Assembly: GCA_963701735.1 (NCBI GenBank)
Contig: CAVPBI010000022.1
Location: 119,820-183,819 of the forward strand
DNA from: CAWABB01 sp963701735
GTDB taxonomy: Bacteria > Bacteroidota > Ignavibacteria > UBA10030 > UBA6906
Length of the DNA: 64,000 nt
Direction of reading: 5' to 3'
Position 1 is the first letter of the stretch, and every line of letters begins with the position of its first letter. A model generated the notes under the pieces. The model was given only the letters and a program-made list of their open reading frames with translations, made no database searches and had not been told where the DNA came from. This document shows positions 7,792 to 17,133 of this stretch, one piece after another. Made by a program: the position numbers and the translations under genes.

Positions 7792-7933
7792 TGCCCCTCC
7801 AATCTACAATTGCCATACACGCAAAGGGGCCCGTGCTCGCGCCAACCAGCTGTGTCGATAGGGCAGTGCAGCACATGATAGTCGGCGCGGCACCGGGAAT
7901 AGCAACCCGGAAGTAATGGTAGGCGGAAAACGT

Positions 7934-7974
7934 GAAGCCTGCGCGAGGCCATGCATCACCCTCGCGCAGGCTTC
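7934..7974 (-). terminator. Terminator hairpin between convergent genes
   Basis: A perfect 15-bp stem (7934-7948 with 7960-7974) and 11-base loop stand between the convergent stops at 7791 and 7988. On the minus strand the stem is followed by ACGTTTTCC, which fits a factor-independent terminator for the minus-strand barrel gene and perhaps a bidirectional block. Confidence 0.7.
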
Positions 7975-7987
7975 GCATCAATGGACT

Positions 7988-8654
7988 TCACGGAGCGGAA
8001 AACCCGAACGAGAGACCGACGGTCAACGTGAAGAACTGACTCGCGGCAACATAGATGTCCCCCGGAATCTCGGCCTCTCCGGAGTTCTTCACGTAATGGT
8101 AGCGCAGCGCGAAGTCGAGCGACTTCTCTGTGTCCAGAGGAACCAGCATGCCAACGCCAAGGTTGAGGCCAGGCTCCACCCTGAACGAGGAGCTGGACGA
8201 AACCTGGATGAGCGTGCCGTCCGGGTACGTGTACGTCCCCCCGTCAAACTTCTTCGAATACAGGTACACCCCGGCCTCCAGGATCCCGTACGGTCTCGTC
8301 TCAGGCTTCGACGAAACCAGCTTGAGCCCAACGAGGATCGGAAATGCAGAAACGGCTCCGCCGACACTGTACTGCCCCCCATACGGATTTGAATTCTGAT
8401 CGTCGTTGAGCGCCTGGTTGTCGAGCCCGGTCCTGTAATACCCGAACCCGAGGTGATACCGGATATCCTCTCCTCCGCTCATCGAGAATCCCAGATTGAG
8501 GGCGAGCCCGGTCTTGTAGTAGGTGCCGAACGAGGCGGTCGGCATCATGACCCCCGCCGACACATCGGTGGTATATCGCAGTCTGTGCCACCGTGAAGGC
8601 GGTGGACAATGCAAAAAGCAGCGGCAGAAGCAAGAAAACCAAACGCGATTTCAT
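7988..8654 (-). CDS. Outer-membrane beta-barrel protein, one frameshift after the signal peptide
   Basis: About 220 aa when joined. A signal peptide (MKSRLVFLLLPLLFALSTAF, ending TVAQT) is read from ATG 8654. The mature barrel (TTDVSAGVMMPTASFG onward, ending TVGLSFGFSAP) is in another frame, so one base is gained or lost at about 8575-8585. The mature part has alternating beta strands typical of a PorT/OMP_b-brl fold. No enzymatic feature. The frame break is more likely a consensus error than decay, because both parts stay intact. Confidence 0.65.
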
Positions 8655-8923
8655 GGCGCGGGTTGATCCACAGAGTGGCTGTACATGATTGACGCCGAAA
8701 TAACAGGAAAGGCAGTTCCAGATGCAATAACCGGGGCCTCTGCCTGGCCCTCGTTCCGCTTCTTGCCGTCACGATGCTTCCGCCCATCATTGCGGTCCCC
8801 GGCCCGGAACACGGCGCTTCAGGCGCGCGAGGATCCCCAGCATCGACGAGCATGCGTTCCTGCCGTGACGTAGTATCGTCCTTCTGCCGGCGCATCGCCT
8901 CTCCGAAATCAGACAGTACCGCC

Positions 8924-8961
8924 CCCAAAAAGCAAAGCCCCCCGGGGTTGCCGGAGGGCTT
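8924..8961 (-). terminator. Rho-independent terminator
   Basis: On the minus strand AAGCCCTCCGG pairs across a short loop with CCCCGGGGGGCTT and is followed by TGCTTTTTGGG, directly downstream of the barrel gene that stops at 8990. Bases 8655-8923 between this site and the next gene hold no supported gene. Confidence 0.8.
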
Positions 8962-8989
8962 GTGCGATGACCGTCGTATGATGGCCGAA

Positions 8990-9607
8990 CTAAAACCAGC
9001 CCTGCATCCAGGAGATTCCGATGTTGACGCCCCAGTACGAGAAGGAGTTATCATCCTTCCCCCCGAGCGTTGTTCCCGAATCGAATGCGTAGTTGTACCG
9101 CACCGTTCCCGTCAGGTATGTGCCGCGCGATATGCCTATCAGGAGGCCGGCCTCCGGCGCCAGGCCGAAATGCCAGTTGTCGTTGTCGAAGGAATACACC
9201 CCGATCTCGAGCCGCTGCAGGATGTAGTACGTTCCGACATTCAGTCCGAAGAACGGCCGGAAGTCGTCAGCCTTGTGCCCGAGATAGTAGTGGGCGTTAA
9301 GGAACAGCGGAAACGAATTCACATACCGCACCTGGGTTCCCGACACAGCTCCGTTGTTCAGCTGAATTGTCTGATTGTTGAGCTCGCTCCAGACGTTCCA
9401 CGAGAACGAGCCGCCGAACGTCACGTTCTCGTTCGTGAAGCGCTTGAACTCGACCCCGAACCCGCTGAGGCTTGTCTCCTCGAGGAAGTTCCCCATGCGG
9501 CCGCTCGGGAACCCAATGTTCCAGGTGATCCCGCTCAACAGTTGTTTCTGCGCGCTTGCCGTAGTGGTGAGCAACACGACGGCGGCGATGATTGCGAGGA
9601 TTCTCAT
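8990..9607 (-). CDS. Outer-membrane beta-barrel protein
   Basis: 205 aa from ATG 9607, preceded by CTGGAG at a suitable distance. A signal peptide MRILAIIAAVVLLTTTASAQ is followed by about eight amphipathic strands ending in GISWMQGWF. The open frame continues upstream into the lipoprotein gene without a stop, but this is explained by a frame error at the end of that gene: each half has its own signal sequence and ribosome site, so they are two proteins rather than a fusion. Confidence 0.7.
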   Translation of the reverse strand: MRILAIIAAVVLLTTTASAQKQLLSGITWNIGFPSGRMGNFLEETSLSGFGVEFKRFTNENVTFGGSFSWNVWSELNNQTIQLNNGAVSGTQVRYVNSFPLFLNAHYYLGHKADDFRPFFGLNVGTYYILQRLEIGVYSFDNDNWHFGLAPEAGLLIGISRGTYLTGTVRYNYAFDSGTTLGGKDDNSFSYWGVNIGISWMQGWF

Positions 9608-9645
9608 ATATGCTCCAGTCTTCATGCCTGTGGTTGCGCCGCCGG

Positions 9646-10327
9646 CTACTGACCAGCGTACAGATAGGGTGACTGTATGAACAGCTTGATTAATGTTGTT
9701 GCTGAGCCGGGTCTGGACCGAGGCCGGCGTGTCGCCTGTCAGGCCCGAGACTGTCCCCGACCAGACAGACCGGATCTTCTGCTCGGAGATTGTCCGGCCG
9801 TAATCCACCATGTCGATGAGCGTGGTCCCCGTCGAATACTCGTAGCTGCCGCCATACACAGGCGGGTAGTAGGGATAATACCATCCGTACCATCCACCGT
9901 ACCACCCATACCAGTAATCGTAGTAGTATCCGGTGTACTCGATCGCAAACTGACCGATCGCGACCACGAACACCGAGTCGCGGTCGATGCCCCGAATGCC
10001 GATCTGCGACGTATCGGTGAGCCGCTCGTACCCGCGCGCGATAAAGTTGCTCGCGACAAGCGACAGGACCTGCTTGTCATACTTCCTCCCACCGGAGATC
10101 GGGTCGGTCTTCGTGGTATCGTAGATATGCACAATGGTGTCGCGCATCACGAAGTACTTGAACTTCGCGAAGCTGACCTCCTTGTCGTACAGCGTCAACG
10201 CGGTATCATAGTCCTGGTAGCCCAGGTTGTAATCCTCGTAGCATGCGCTCACACCCAGCACAAGCGCGAGGGCCACCGCGGGGACGATCCACGTCCGAAA
10301 GCCTGTCAGGCGCCGGATTGTCTGCAT
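9646..10327 (-). CDS. DUF4136-like lipoprotein, frameshifted near its end
   Basis: About 226 aa. The start at 10327 follows AGGAGGAAG. A lipoprotein signal ends at the lipobox VSAC, giving a lipid-anchored Cys. The body (SFAKFKYFVMRDTIVHI, SNFIARGYERL) matches the DUF4136 pattern of small envelope lipoproteins, and a Tyr/Trp/Gly-rich stretch (YWYGWYGGWYGWYYPYYPP) follows, as often seen in this family. In the observed frame there is no stop before the next gene. A one-base change at about 9684-9690 gives the natural ending LFIQSPYLYAGQ and TAG at 9648-9646. Confidence 0.65.
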
Positions 10328-10375
10328 ACTTCCTCCTGATTCATTCACAGCGATTCGTGTTCGATACCAAGCATT

Positions 10376-10864
10376 ACTTCATCAGCGGGAGCTCGGACGA
10401 CACCTTCAGGTCAAGAATATCCGTGATGACACCGCTCGAGCTGGAAAAATCTTCCCGCATCCTTCGCGCCGATCGCCCGCGACATCTTCTTGAAGTATTC
10501 CCGGCGCAGATCGATCAGCTCTTCCCGGTTGTCGAAGCTCTGCTGCATCATGTCGTATGCGTCGTCGTCGGTCAGGGTGGAGTACTTCTGGGAGTACTCC
10601 TTCAGCACGTCGACCGCCTTATTGCCGATCAGCGACTGCTTGTAGTCGTATTCGCGGTACAGCGGCCAGAACGCGGCGGAATCCTCGGGGGAGAGGCCGA
10701 GCGATTGATCGTAGAGCTCGACCTTGCCGGTGCGCAGGTCGGTCCGGAGCATTTCGATGTACTTGTCGACCTGGGCCTGCGTTGATACCGACGTTTGTGC
10801 CGATGCCAATTCGGGCGCGAAAAAAGTGACAGCGAGAATAACGGAGAAATACTATGCGATGCAT
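10376..10864 (-). pseudogene. Spy-like periplasmic helical protein, two frame breaks
   Basis: About 162 aa if repaired. ATG 10864 follows AAGGA; the signal peptide MHRIVFL joins, after a one-base break at about 10832, to VILAVTFFAPELASAQ. The mature part is alpha-helical and charged (DKYIEMLRTDL, FWPLYREYDYKQSL, REELIDLRREYFKKM), similar in style to Spy/CpxP or LTXXQ proteins that sense or chaperone in the envelope. A second break at about 10440 restores a tail reading GVITDILDLKVSSELPLMK, with TAA at 10378-10376. Labelled broken as observed, but probably intact in the cell. Confidence 0.55.
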
Positions 10865-10886
10865 GGGAGGTTCCTTCTTGAATCAC

Positions 10887-11537
10887 TTAGATGACAATGA
10901 TGAGTCCTGCGCTGAGATCGCCCTGGAGAATCGGGACACCGGCGCCCACACTCACGCCCGCACCACCCGTACCCACGTAGAAACCGCCGCCGGAGACGTA
11001 CAGGGGCATGAGCAACCGGCCCTGGAGCCTCAACCCGAGCTTCTCCGAAAGGTAGATCTTCACGCCGCCCGAGAAATTCATTGCGGCGTAGATGTTTGTC
11101 TCATACTTGGTGTCTTCGGGGCTGAACATGACGATACCGGCGCCCGCACCCAGGAACGGCTTGGTCTTGCCCCGCCCGGTCTCCTAGACTGCGTTCAGCT
11201 GAAAGTAGTGCGTTCCGAGGTCGGTCGACCGACCGATCAGGTCGGGGTCAACGGTGGTAAGATAATAGGGCTCGAACTCGGCACGCGAAGGGAGGTAGCT
11301 CCAGAAGAATTCGACCACCAGCTCCTTCTGGACGCGGTACCCAAGGATCAGTCCGTACTGGGCACCATCGTCCACGACAATCTCTCCCTCGTAGCCCTGA
11401 ACCGACCCGCCCCACTGATATCCGAATGTCGGGGTGATTTCAATTGCCCCCTTCTGTGAAAATGCCGGCTGGGTGAGGCCGAGCAGGAGCAACCCTACGA
11501 CGGGAATCGCCCGTCTCATTCCGCGTGTTAAGTTCAT
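10887..11537 (-). CDS. Outer-membrane beta-barrel protein with an internal amber codon
   Basis: About 216 aa. ATG 11537 follows CTGGAGGAC, and a signal peptide containing AIPVVGLLLLGLTQPAFSQ follows. The reading frame hits TAG at 11186-11184 after YFQLNAV, but the same frame continues directly with ETGRGKTKPFLGAGAGI and runs to the stop at 10887, giving a normal barrel end (LQGDLSAGLIIVI). So the break is an in-frame stop, not a frameshift. It is either a substitution error or a nonsense mutation. Confidence 0.6.
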
Positions 11538-11731
11538 CAGTCCTCCAGGATTATTCTGCATCAGGCAAGCGGATAAGGGTAACAAGAAAACCCTGCAAAA
11601 TCAAGGGATTCTTTGCCATCCCGGGAGCATGGCCCTCGCCAGGAACTCCCATGGAATCATCCGGATGAGGTCTGCCAATCTCGTGTGAACTGGGAAAAAG
11701 ACCAGCCAGGATACGAACGCCCGGGAGAAGC
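11538..11731. other. Intergenic stretch without a supported gene
   Basis: 194 bases between the barrel gene and the transporter stop. No ORF with coding character, no RNA gene and no clear T-tailed hairpin was found. Confidence 0.5.
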
Positions 11732-12622
11732 TCAGAACCCGACGATGGGCGCCACAAAGACCCAGAGAAATCCCAGGCACATGGCCAGCACAAGGCAAAT
11801 GCCAAGGAGGGACAGGGCCGTGCGGATGTCTCCATCCTTGACCAGGACGATCGGCCCGTACCCCGCTCCCGCGGCAAGTCCGGCGAGCGCCGCTCCGAAC
11901 GGGATGACGTGATGCACGAGACCCTCCGCGATGGCGATCGATGCCGCGCAATGCGGGATCAGCCCGAAGAGCGCGGTGGCGACAACGGCAAGGACAGGGT
12001 GATCCCAGAATACGGAGAGCTTTGCCGGAAGATTCACGAACGAGAGCGCAAGTCCGAGCGCAGCTGCGATGCCGACGACCCAGAGCCAGATGCGAAGCGT
12101 CCTCCGGAGGCTGTGCACGAACACCTCCTTGATCGGGGCACGCGTGAGCTCGGTGCGCACCTCGACGGCGAAGTGTGAGGACACGGTTTCGTGCGGAGGC
12201 GTGTACTTCTTGTTCTTAAGGAGAAGGTCCAGTCCGTAGCCCGCCGCGACGCCGAACACGGCCTTCGCGAGAATCATCCCCCCGACCGCTGTCCACTGAT
12301 CACGGTGAGCGATGAGGACCGGCAGGGCTTCGTCGGATGTCGCAAGGTAGGTGGCGACAATCGTGCCCACCGACACCCGTCCGGAGACGAAGAGCGACGT
12401 CACGAACACCGACATGCCGCACTGCGGGAGAAGGCCCAGGGTGGTTCCGATCAGCGGGCCGAGCGCGCCCGAGAGGCCTGACCTGGCGACGAGGTCCACG
12501 CCCCGCGCATGGGAGAGGTACTCCATCGCCGCGTACAGAAGAAACAGCAACGGCACCATCGGCAGCGTATCGAGTACGGTGCCGGCGAGAATCTCAGGTA
12601 TCGTTCCGCCGTGGTGATGCAT
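11732..12622 (-). CDS. Putative manganese/arsenic-type efflux permease
   Basis: 296 aa integral membrane protein with about eight to ten hydrophobic segments. Two related halves each carry a signature: GLLPQCGMSV in the N-terminal half and GLIPHCAASI in the C-terminal half, with conserved Pro-Gln/His-Cys. This double motif marks the family usually annotated as putative manganese transporter (older name arsenic efflux protein). The N-terminus begins MHHHGG and may bind metal. No regulator is adjacent. Function is assigned from motif only. Confidence 0.65.
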   Translation of the reverse strand: MHHHGGTIPEILAGTVLDTLPMVPLLFLLYAAMEYLSHARGVDLVARSGLSGALGPLIGTTLGLLPQCGMSVFVTSLFVSGRVSVGTIVATYLATSDEALPVLIAHRDQWTAVGGMILAKAVFGVAAGYGLDLLLKNKKYTPPHETVSSHFAVEVRTELTRAPIKEVFVHSLRRTLRIWLWVVGIAAALGLALSFVNLPAKLSVFWDHPVLAVVATALFGLIPHCAASIAIAEGLVHHVIPFGAALAGLAAGAGYGPIVLVKDGDIRTALSLLGICLVLAMCLGFLWVFVAPIVGF

Positions 12623-12670
12623 CGTGCATATCAGCGCCCGGGGCCGACGTTCCCGCAGCCCCGCGGGGCC

Positions 12671-13425
12671 CTACTTCGACCCAAAGCCATTTTCCTTTAG
12701 CCATTCCCGCGCCATCTCAACCCGCCTCCGGTCGGACGCCATCTGAATCGGGTTATTGATGCAGAACTCGAACTCCTTCCGGGCGTCCGCCTCCCGGTCC
12801 AGCTTTTCGTACACCTTCGCGAGCTCGAAACGATGACGAATGACCCCGGGTGCGATCTCGATCGCCTTGAGAAGAGCCTGCTCCGCATCGGGGTACCCCC
12901 CATCCGGCAGGCTTCCAAGCAGGAGGTTGGCCAGCGTCTTTTCCAGCCAGCTCACGTTCCCGAGAGCCAGGTAGAACGTGCCGAGGATGGACCAGGCGAT
13001 GTCGTCGCGGGGATTCAGCTGAATCGACTGCAGCAGAAGCCGCTTGATGTCGTTGGCGAGGGCCACCTTCTTCTTGCTCCCCTCGTACATCGCGGTATTT
13101 CCGAGCGCCGCCGCGAGCCAGGTGTTGCTCTCGGCCAGCATCGAATCGATTCGCATCGCCTCACTGCGCATATCGCTCGGCAGTAAGGTAGGCCTGTTTC
13201 TTCTCCTCGCCTTTGGATACATCCCCGACGAAGACGTGCGCGCGCGCCAGGCGCCACTGGACCTGCAGGATCGTTCCGGCCGGACCCGGGCCAGCGAATC
13301 GTATGTGGCGATGGCCGCTCTTGTAGTCCATCGTGCGAAAACGCGTCGTCTCCGGGAAAGACCGATTGGGCCGCAGCAGGGGCAGAGCAGAAGAGGAGGA
13401 CGGCACAGAGGAGGATCAAACGCAT
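12671..13425 (-). pseudogene. Secreted TPR-type protein split over three frames
   Basis: About 250 aa if repaired. A signal peptide (MRLILLCAVLLFCSAPAAAQ) from ATG 13425 is in one frame. QVQWRLARAHVFVGDVSKGE, up to LTAERYAQ, is in a second. The main part, from MRIDSMLAESNTWLAAALGN to the stop at 12671, is in a third. Breaks lie at about 13370 and 13180. The helix-turn-helix repeats (AWSILGTFYLALGNVSWLEK, RHRFELAKVYEKLDREADA) are TPR-like, as in periplasmic scaffold proteins. No specific partner can be named. A TATTATAGT sequence upstream on the minus strand may be the promoter. Confidence 0.6.
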
Positions 13426-13693
13426 AGAAATCTGCACTGGTTGTCCTGAATCAGACTATAATAGTACAAGATCGCGCTTTTTCGTGACAAACTCCATGGA
13501 TTTCGAACGGTGCAGAGCACGTCACCCAGCGCAACCATGCGGGTGGGTCCCCCGGTGATCATTCCCGCAATCGGCGATCCCGGCCCCCGGAAAATGTCGC
13601 CGGTTTACTCTGAATCCTCCGCTGTTCCCGATTCCTTTTCCATGCCCGCAGCAGGGGCCGATCACGCGGGGCTCTTGATTCTCATGAACGTCG

Positions 13694-13721
13694 GTGTTAC
13701 CTTTTCTTACAATCGTGTTAC
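13694..13721 (+). promoter_or_regulatory. Direct repeat just upstream of nikR, possible operator
   Basis: GTGTTAC occurs at 13694-13700 and again at 13715-13721, exactly 21 bases (two helix turns) apart, ending 4 bases before the nikR ATG. It could be the site of autoregulation by NikR. It does not match the E. coli GTATGA-N16-TCATAC operator, so this is a weak inference. The rest of 13426-13693 shows no gene. Confidence 0.3.
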
Positions 13722-13724
13722 AGC

Positions 13725-14225
13725 ATGCCACCCCTGACCCGATTCGGCGTTTCCATCGACAGCACCCTGATCCGGCGGTTTGACCGGTTCCTGAAGGACC
13801 ACGGCTACCCGAACCGGTCCGAGGCGTTCCGCGACCTCATCCGCGCGAGGCTGGTGGAAGAAGAGGTGCGCGACGACTTCACGCACGCGCTCGGAGTCCT
13901 GACACTCGTCTACGACCACCACAAGCGCGACCTCGCCACGCGCCTCGGACAGGTGCAGCACGATCACCACGCAGCGATCATCTCGACGACGCACGTGCAC
14001 ATCACCCATGACACGTGCCTCGAAGTGATCCTGCTCCGCGGCCACGCCGGCGAGCTCCGGTCGCTCGCTGCGGCCATCGCCACCCTGAAGGGCATCCAGC
14101 ACAGCAAGCTCGTCCTCACCTCCACCGAAGACCAGAACCATGACACGCATCATCGCCACCATCATCACGTTGCTCGCACTGGGCGTGCAGGCAAGCCTCG
14201 CCGCCGGCCCGGACGCACAGCCTGA
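13725..14225 (+). CDS. nikR: NikR nickel-responsive transcriptional regulator
   Basis: 166 aa. The N-terminal ribbon-helix-helix (LTRFGVSIDSTLIRRFDRFL, then YPNRSEAFRDLIRARLVEEE) binds DNA. The ACT-like C-terminal domain holds the nickel ligands in the usual pattern: His in YDHHKRDL, and HVHITHDTCLEVILLRG with the conserved HxH and Cys. Length to residue 138 is normal; the last about 28 residues are an added tail with DTHHRHHHH that overlaps the receptor gene by 86 bases. The tail may be a real metal-binding extension, or the product of a frame error that hides a stop near the receptor ATG. It heads the metal-uptake operon that it should control. Confidence 0.9.
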   Translation: MPPLTRFGVSIDSTLIRRFDRFLKDHGYPNRSEAFRDLIRARLVEEEVRDDFTHALGVLTLVYDHHKRDLATRLGQVQHDHHAAIISTTHVHITHDTCLEVILLRGHAGELRSLAAAIATLKGIQHSKLVLTSTEDQNHDTHHRHHHHVARTGRAGKPRRRPGRTA

Positions 14226-15981
14226 TACCACGCGCACGTACCAGATCGATCCGATCGTCGTGACCGCGACGTTCACGGAGGCGCTCCGGAGCGGCGTGCC
14301 CAACGCCGTCTCCGTCATTTCCCGGGAGGACATCCGGCGTTCCGGCGAGACGTCGGTCCTCTCGGTGGTCAACAAGCGCGTGCCGGGCGTGTTCATCACG
14401 GAACGGGGGGTGCTGGGATACGGCGCTGGCCCGGGAGCCGCCGGGGGCATCACCATCCGCGGAACGGGCGGGAGCCCCAACACGCAGGTGCTGGTGCTGA
14501 CCGACGGCAGGCCCCAGATGATGGGTCTCTTCGGACATCCCCTGCCCGACACGTACGTGACCTCCGGCGTGGAGCGCGTCGAGGTCATCCGCGGACCCGC
14601 CTCGCTCCTGCACGGCACGAACGCGATGGGCGGCGTCATGAACATCATCTACGACTATCGCCCCGGCGCCGGCCCGTTCGCGGATGCGGGAATTTCCTAC
14701 GGCACCTTCGCGACGAAGAAGTATGAGCTCCGCACCGGCTACGGGTTCGATCGCGGAGGCGTCTCGATCGCCGGCAATTACTACGACACGGATGGGCACC
14801 GACCGTACTCGTCCTTCAGGGTCGCCAACGGGGCGTTTCGCTTCGGGACCTCGCTCTCCGAACTGTTCTCGCTCAGCGCGGACCTGGCGCTGTCGAAGTT
14901 CAAGACGTTTGACCCTGGCCCGGCGTCGACGCCGTATGTGGACCACTGGGTCGATATCCTGCGGGGCTCCAGCGGCCTTGCGCTCGAGAACCGGTCCTCA
15001 AACGTTCAGGGGGCCCTCAAGCTCTATTACAACTTCGGCGACCACGAGATCTATGACGGTTTCCGATCGACCGACGACAATGTCGGCGCGCTGCTGTATC
15101 AGGCGTTCCGTCCGTTGACGGACAACATCACGACAGCCGGGATCGACTTCAAGCGGTACGGCGGCGTCGCAAGAATATCACGATCGGGACGCAACTTCGG
15201 CCGCCACTACGTCGAGGAGTACAGCGCATACCTCCTGACCCAGCAGGAACTCCTCGGCGCCTACACGGCAAGCGCCGGCGTCAGGATCAATCGAAACACC
15301 GTCACGGGCACCGAAGTCGTGCCGCAGCTCGGCCTTGCCGCGCGGCTCGGAGAAACGACGCTGCGAGCGAACGTCGGCAAAGGCTTCCGGAGCCCGACCA
15401 TTCGCGAGCTCTACCTCTTCCCCGCGCCAACCCCGACATTGAAGGCCGAAAGGCTCTGGAGCTATGAGGCGGGCGTGCTGCACCGGTTCGCCGACCACGG
15501 GCAGATCGAGGTCTCGGGCTACCTTGCTGACGGCAGCAACCTGATTCGAACCGCAGGGGCATTCCCCAATCTTGTGCTCTCGAATTCGGGGTCGTTCACC
15601 CACAAGGGGATCGAGATCAGCGGGAATTTCACGCCGGTGCAGTCGTTCGCCCTGGACGCCACCTACGGCTACCTCGATCCCGACGAGCAGACCACGGCGA
15701 ACCCGCGCCACAAGCTGTTCGTCGGCGCTTCGTACGGACTTTCCCTGATGACGTTCTCCGCATCCGTGCAGCATATCGCGCGGCTTTTCGGGGCGGACTT
15801 CAACCGGCAGCGCCTTCCGGACTACACGCTGGTCAACCTGAGGCTGTCGGCCCGGGTCGCGGCGGGGATGTCCGTGTATGTTGCGGCCGAAAACCTCTTC
15901 GACACCGACTACCAGATCGTGTACGACTATCCAATGCCCGGACGGACGGTGTTCGCCGGCCTGCGATGGAGCACGGAGTAG
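14140..15981 (+). CDS. TonB-dependent outer-membrane receptor, probable nickel-complex uptake
   Basis: 613 aa. Signal peptide (MTRIIATIITLLALGVQASL). TonB box-like DPIVVTATF precedes the plug domain (SVISREDIRRSG, TIRGTGGSPNTQVLVLTDGR, VERVEVIRGPASLLHGTNAM). The remainder is a 22-strand-type barrel with TonB receptor landmarks (NVGKGFRSPTIRELY, YVAAENLFDTDYQIVYDYP). It imports a metal complex or cofactor across the outer membrane using TonB energy. Its place between nikR and an ECF transporter points to nickel or a nickel chelate; a cobalamin-like ligand cannot be excluded because the barrel is BtuB-like. Intact, no frame breaks. Confidence 0.85.
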   Translation: MTRIIATIITLLALGVQASLAAGPDAQPDTTRTYQIDPIVVTATFTEALRSGVPNAVSVISREDIRRSGETSVLSVVNKRVPGVFITERGVLGYGAGPGAAGGITIRGTGGSPNTQVLVLTDGRPQMMGLFGHPLPDTYVTSGVERVEVIRGPASLLHGTNAMGGVMNIIYDYRPGAGPFADAGISYGTFATKKYELRTGYGFDRGGVSIAGNYYDTDGHRPYSSFRVANGAFRFGTSLSELFSLSADLALSKFKTFDPGPASTPYVDHWVDILRGSSGLALENRSSNVQGALKLYYNFGDHEIYDGFRSTDDNVGALLYQAFRPLTDNITTAGIDFKRYGGVARISRSGRNFGRHYVEEYSAYLLTQQELLGAYTASAGVRINRNTVTGTEVVPQLGLAARLGETTLRANVGKGFRSPTIRELYLFPAPTPTLKAERLWSYEAGVLHRFADHGQIEVSGYLADGSNLIRTAGAFPNLVLSNSGSFTHKGIEISGNFTPVQSFALDATYGYLDPDEQTTANPRHKLFVGASYGLSLMTFSASVQHIARLFGADFNRQRLPDYTLVNLRLSARVAAGMSVYVAAENLFDTDYQIVYDYPMPGRTVFAGLRWSTE

Positions 15982-15985
15982 CGTT

Positions 15986-16519
15986 GTGTCCGGAGGGGTC
16001 ACATACCGGGAGGGACTGACAGCCGGAGCGTTTGGCGCCGCGGCCCTGCTGCTTCCGTTCCTCTTTCATATGCTCCAGCTCGGCCACGTGTTCATGCCGA
16101 TGTACATTCCCCTCGTGACCCTGGCGTTCTATGTCTCGCCAGCGGTTGCCATGACGACTGCGTGCCTGGTTCCCCTGTTGTCCTCAGTCCTGACAGGCAT
16201 GCCTCCGCTGTACCCCCCGATTGCGCCGATCATGGCGCTTGAGCTTGCGTTCATGGCAGGGGCGATTGCGCTGTCCCGGCGGCGTCTGACAACCGTGCCG
16301 GCTCCGGGGATTCTGGTTGCCGTCCTGATCGCGGGGAGAATGCTGCACGTGGGGCTCGTGTATGTTGCATCGCTGGCCATGGACCTTCCGGCCGGGTTTC
16401 TCGCAGGCGTGTCGGTCCTCACGGGCTGGCCGGGTGTGCTCCTCATGATTGTCGTGATCCCCGTTCTGTTGCGGGCGCGCCCCCCGCGGCACGTTCAACC
16501 GGAGGCGGGAACCCCATGA
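15986..16519 (+). CDS. ECF transporter substrate-binding (S) component
   Basis: 177 aa from GTG 15986, 4 bases after the receptor stop, with GGAG 8 bases upstream. About six membrane helices (AGAFGAAALLLPFLF, PAVAMTTACLVPLLSSVL, APIMALELAFMAGAIA) give the size and layout of a membrane S-component. It lacks the N-terminal Met-His metal loop of NikM/CbiM, so if the substrate is nickel it is probably a chelate rather than the free ion. The stop overlaps the methyltransferase start as ATGA. Confidence 0.7.
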   Translation: MSGGVTYREGLTAGAFGAAALLLPFLFHMLQLGHVFMPMYIPLVTLAFYVSPAVAMTTACLVPLLSSVLTGMPPLYPPIAPIMALELAFMAGAIALSRRRLTTVPAPGILVAVLIAGRMLHVGLVYVASLAMDLPAGFLAGVSVLTGWPGVLLMIVVIPVLLRARPPRHVQPEAGTP

Positions 16520-17091
16520 ACTCCGTTGCGGGCAACCGGGTGGAATACTTCGACGCGATCGCGCCGCGCTGGGAGAGCATCGTCGATTCCGGGAGAATCC
16601 GACAGCGCCTTTCGCCCGTGCTCGACGATCTGGGCATTGGGGCGGACGAGCAGATCCTTGATGTTGGCTGCGGGACGGGCATCCTCACGAGCTTGCTCCT
16701 TCCACGGCTGTCGCCTCGAGGACGCGTGAGCGCCGTCGACTTTTCGGGCGCCATGCTGGACCTGGCCCGCGAGAAGGTTTCGGACCGGCGGGTCACCTGG
16801 ATCGCCGCTGACGCGTCGGCGTTGCCGCTGCCGGGCGCGTGCATCGATAGAGCCATCGCGTTTTCCACGTGGCCGCACTTCCCTGACCCTGACGCGGTCA
16901 TCAGGGAAATCCGCAGGGTTCTTCGCCCGGGCGGCATGCTCCACGTGATTCATATCGACTCGCGGGCGACCATCAACGCCATTCACACACATGCCGGTGG
17001 CGTGATCGGCCACGATCACCTTGTGCCCGCGAGCGATCTGGCAGCGGCCCTGGGGCGGTTCGGATTTCAGACGACGTCGATCATCGGATAA
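16516..17091 (+). CDS. Class I SAM-dependent methyltransferase in the ECF operon
   Basis: 191 aa, UbiE/COG2226 type: AdoMet motif I ILDVGCGTGILTSLL, the acidic end of strand 2 in VSAVDFSGAMLDLA, motif near AADASALPLPG, and IRRVLRPGGMLHVIH. Cytoplasmic. It is coupled by 4-base overlap to the S-component and followed 42 bases later by EcfT, so it belongs to the uptake unit. Such a gene is not part of the standard NikMNQO or CbiMNQO set. It might methylate the imported chelator or a cofactor; the substrate is unknown. Confidence 0.75.
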   Translation: MNSVAGNRVEYFDAIAPRWESIVDSGRIRQRLSPVLDDLGIGADEQILDVGCGTGILTSLLLPRLSPRGRVSAVDFSGAMLDLAREKVSDRRVTWIAADASALPLPGACIDRAIAFSTWPHFPDPDAVIREIRRVLRPGGMLHVIHIDSRATINAIHTHAGGVIGHDHLVPASDLAAALGRFGFQTTSIIG

Positions 17092-17133
17092 TGGCGAGCG
17101 TTATGTGGTAAGCGTAGCAAGGGATCGTGAGTC

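Noticed and set aside
8990..10348. A single 452-aa lipoprotein/beta-barrel fusion protein
   Set aside because: Each half has its own ribosome site and signal sequence, and a one-base change yields a natural stop for the first gene.
11184..11186. Amber codon as pyrrolysine or programmed read-through
   Set aside because: No recoding signal is visible, and the same neighbourhood holds several obvious base errors.
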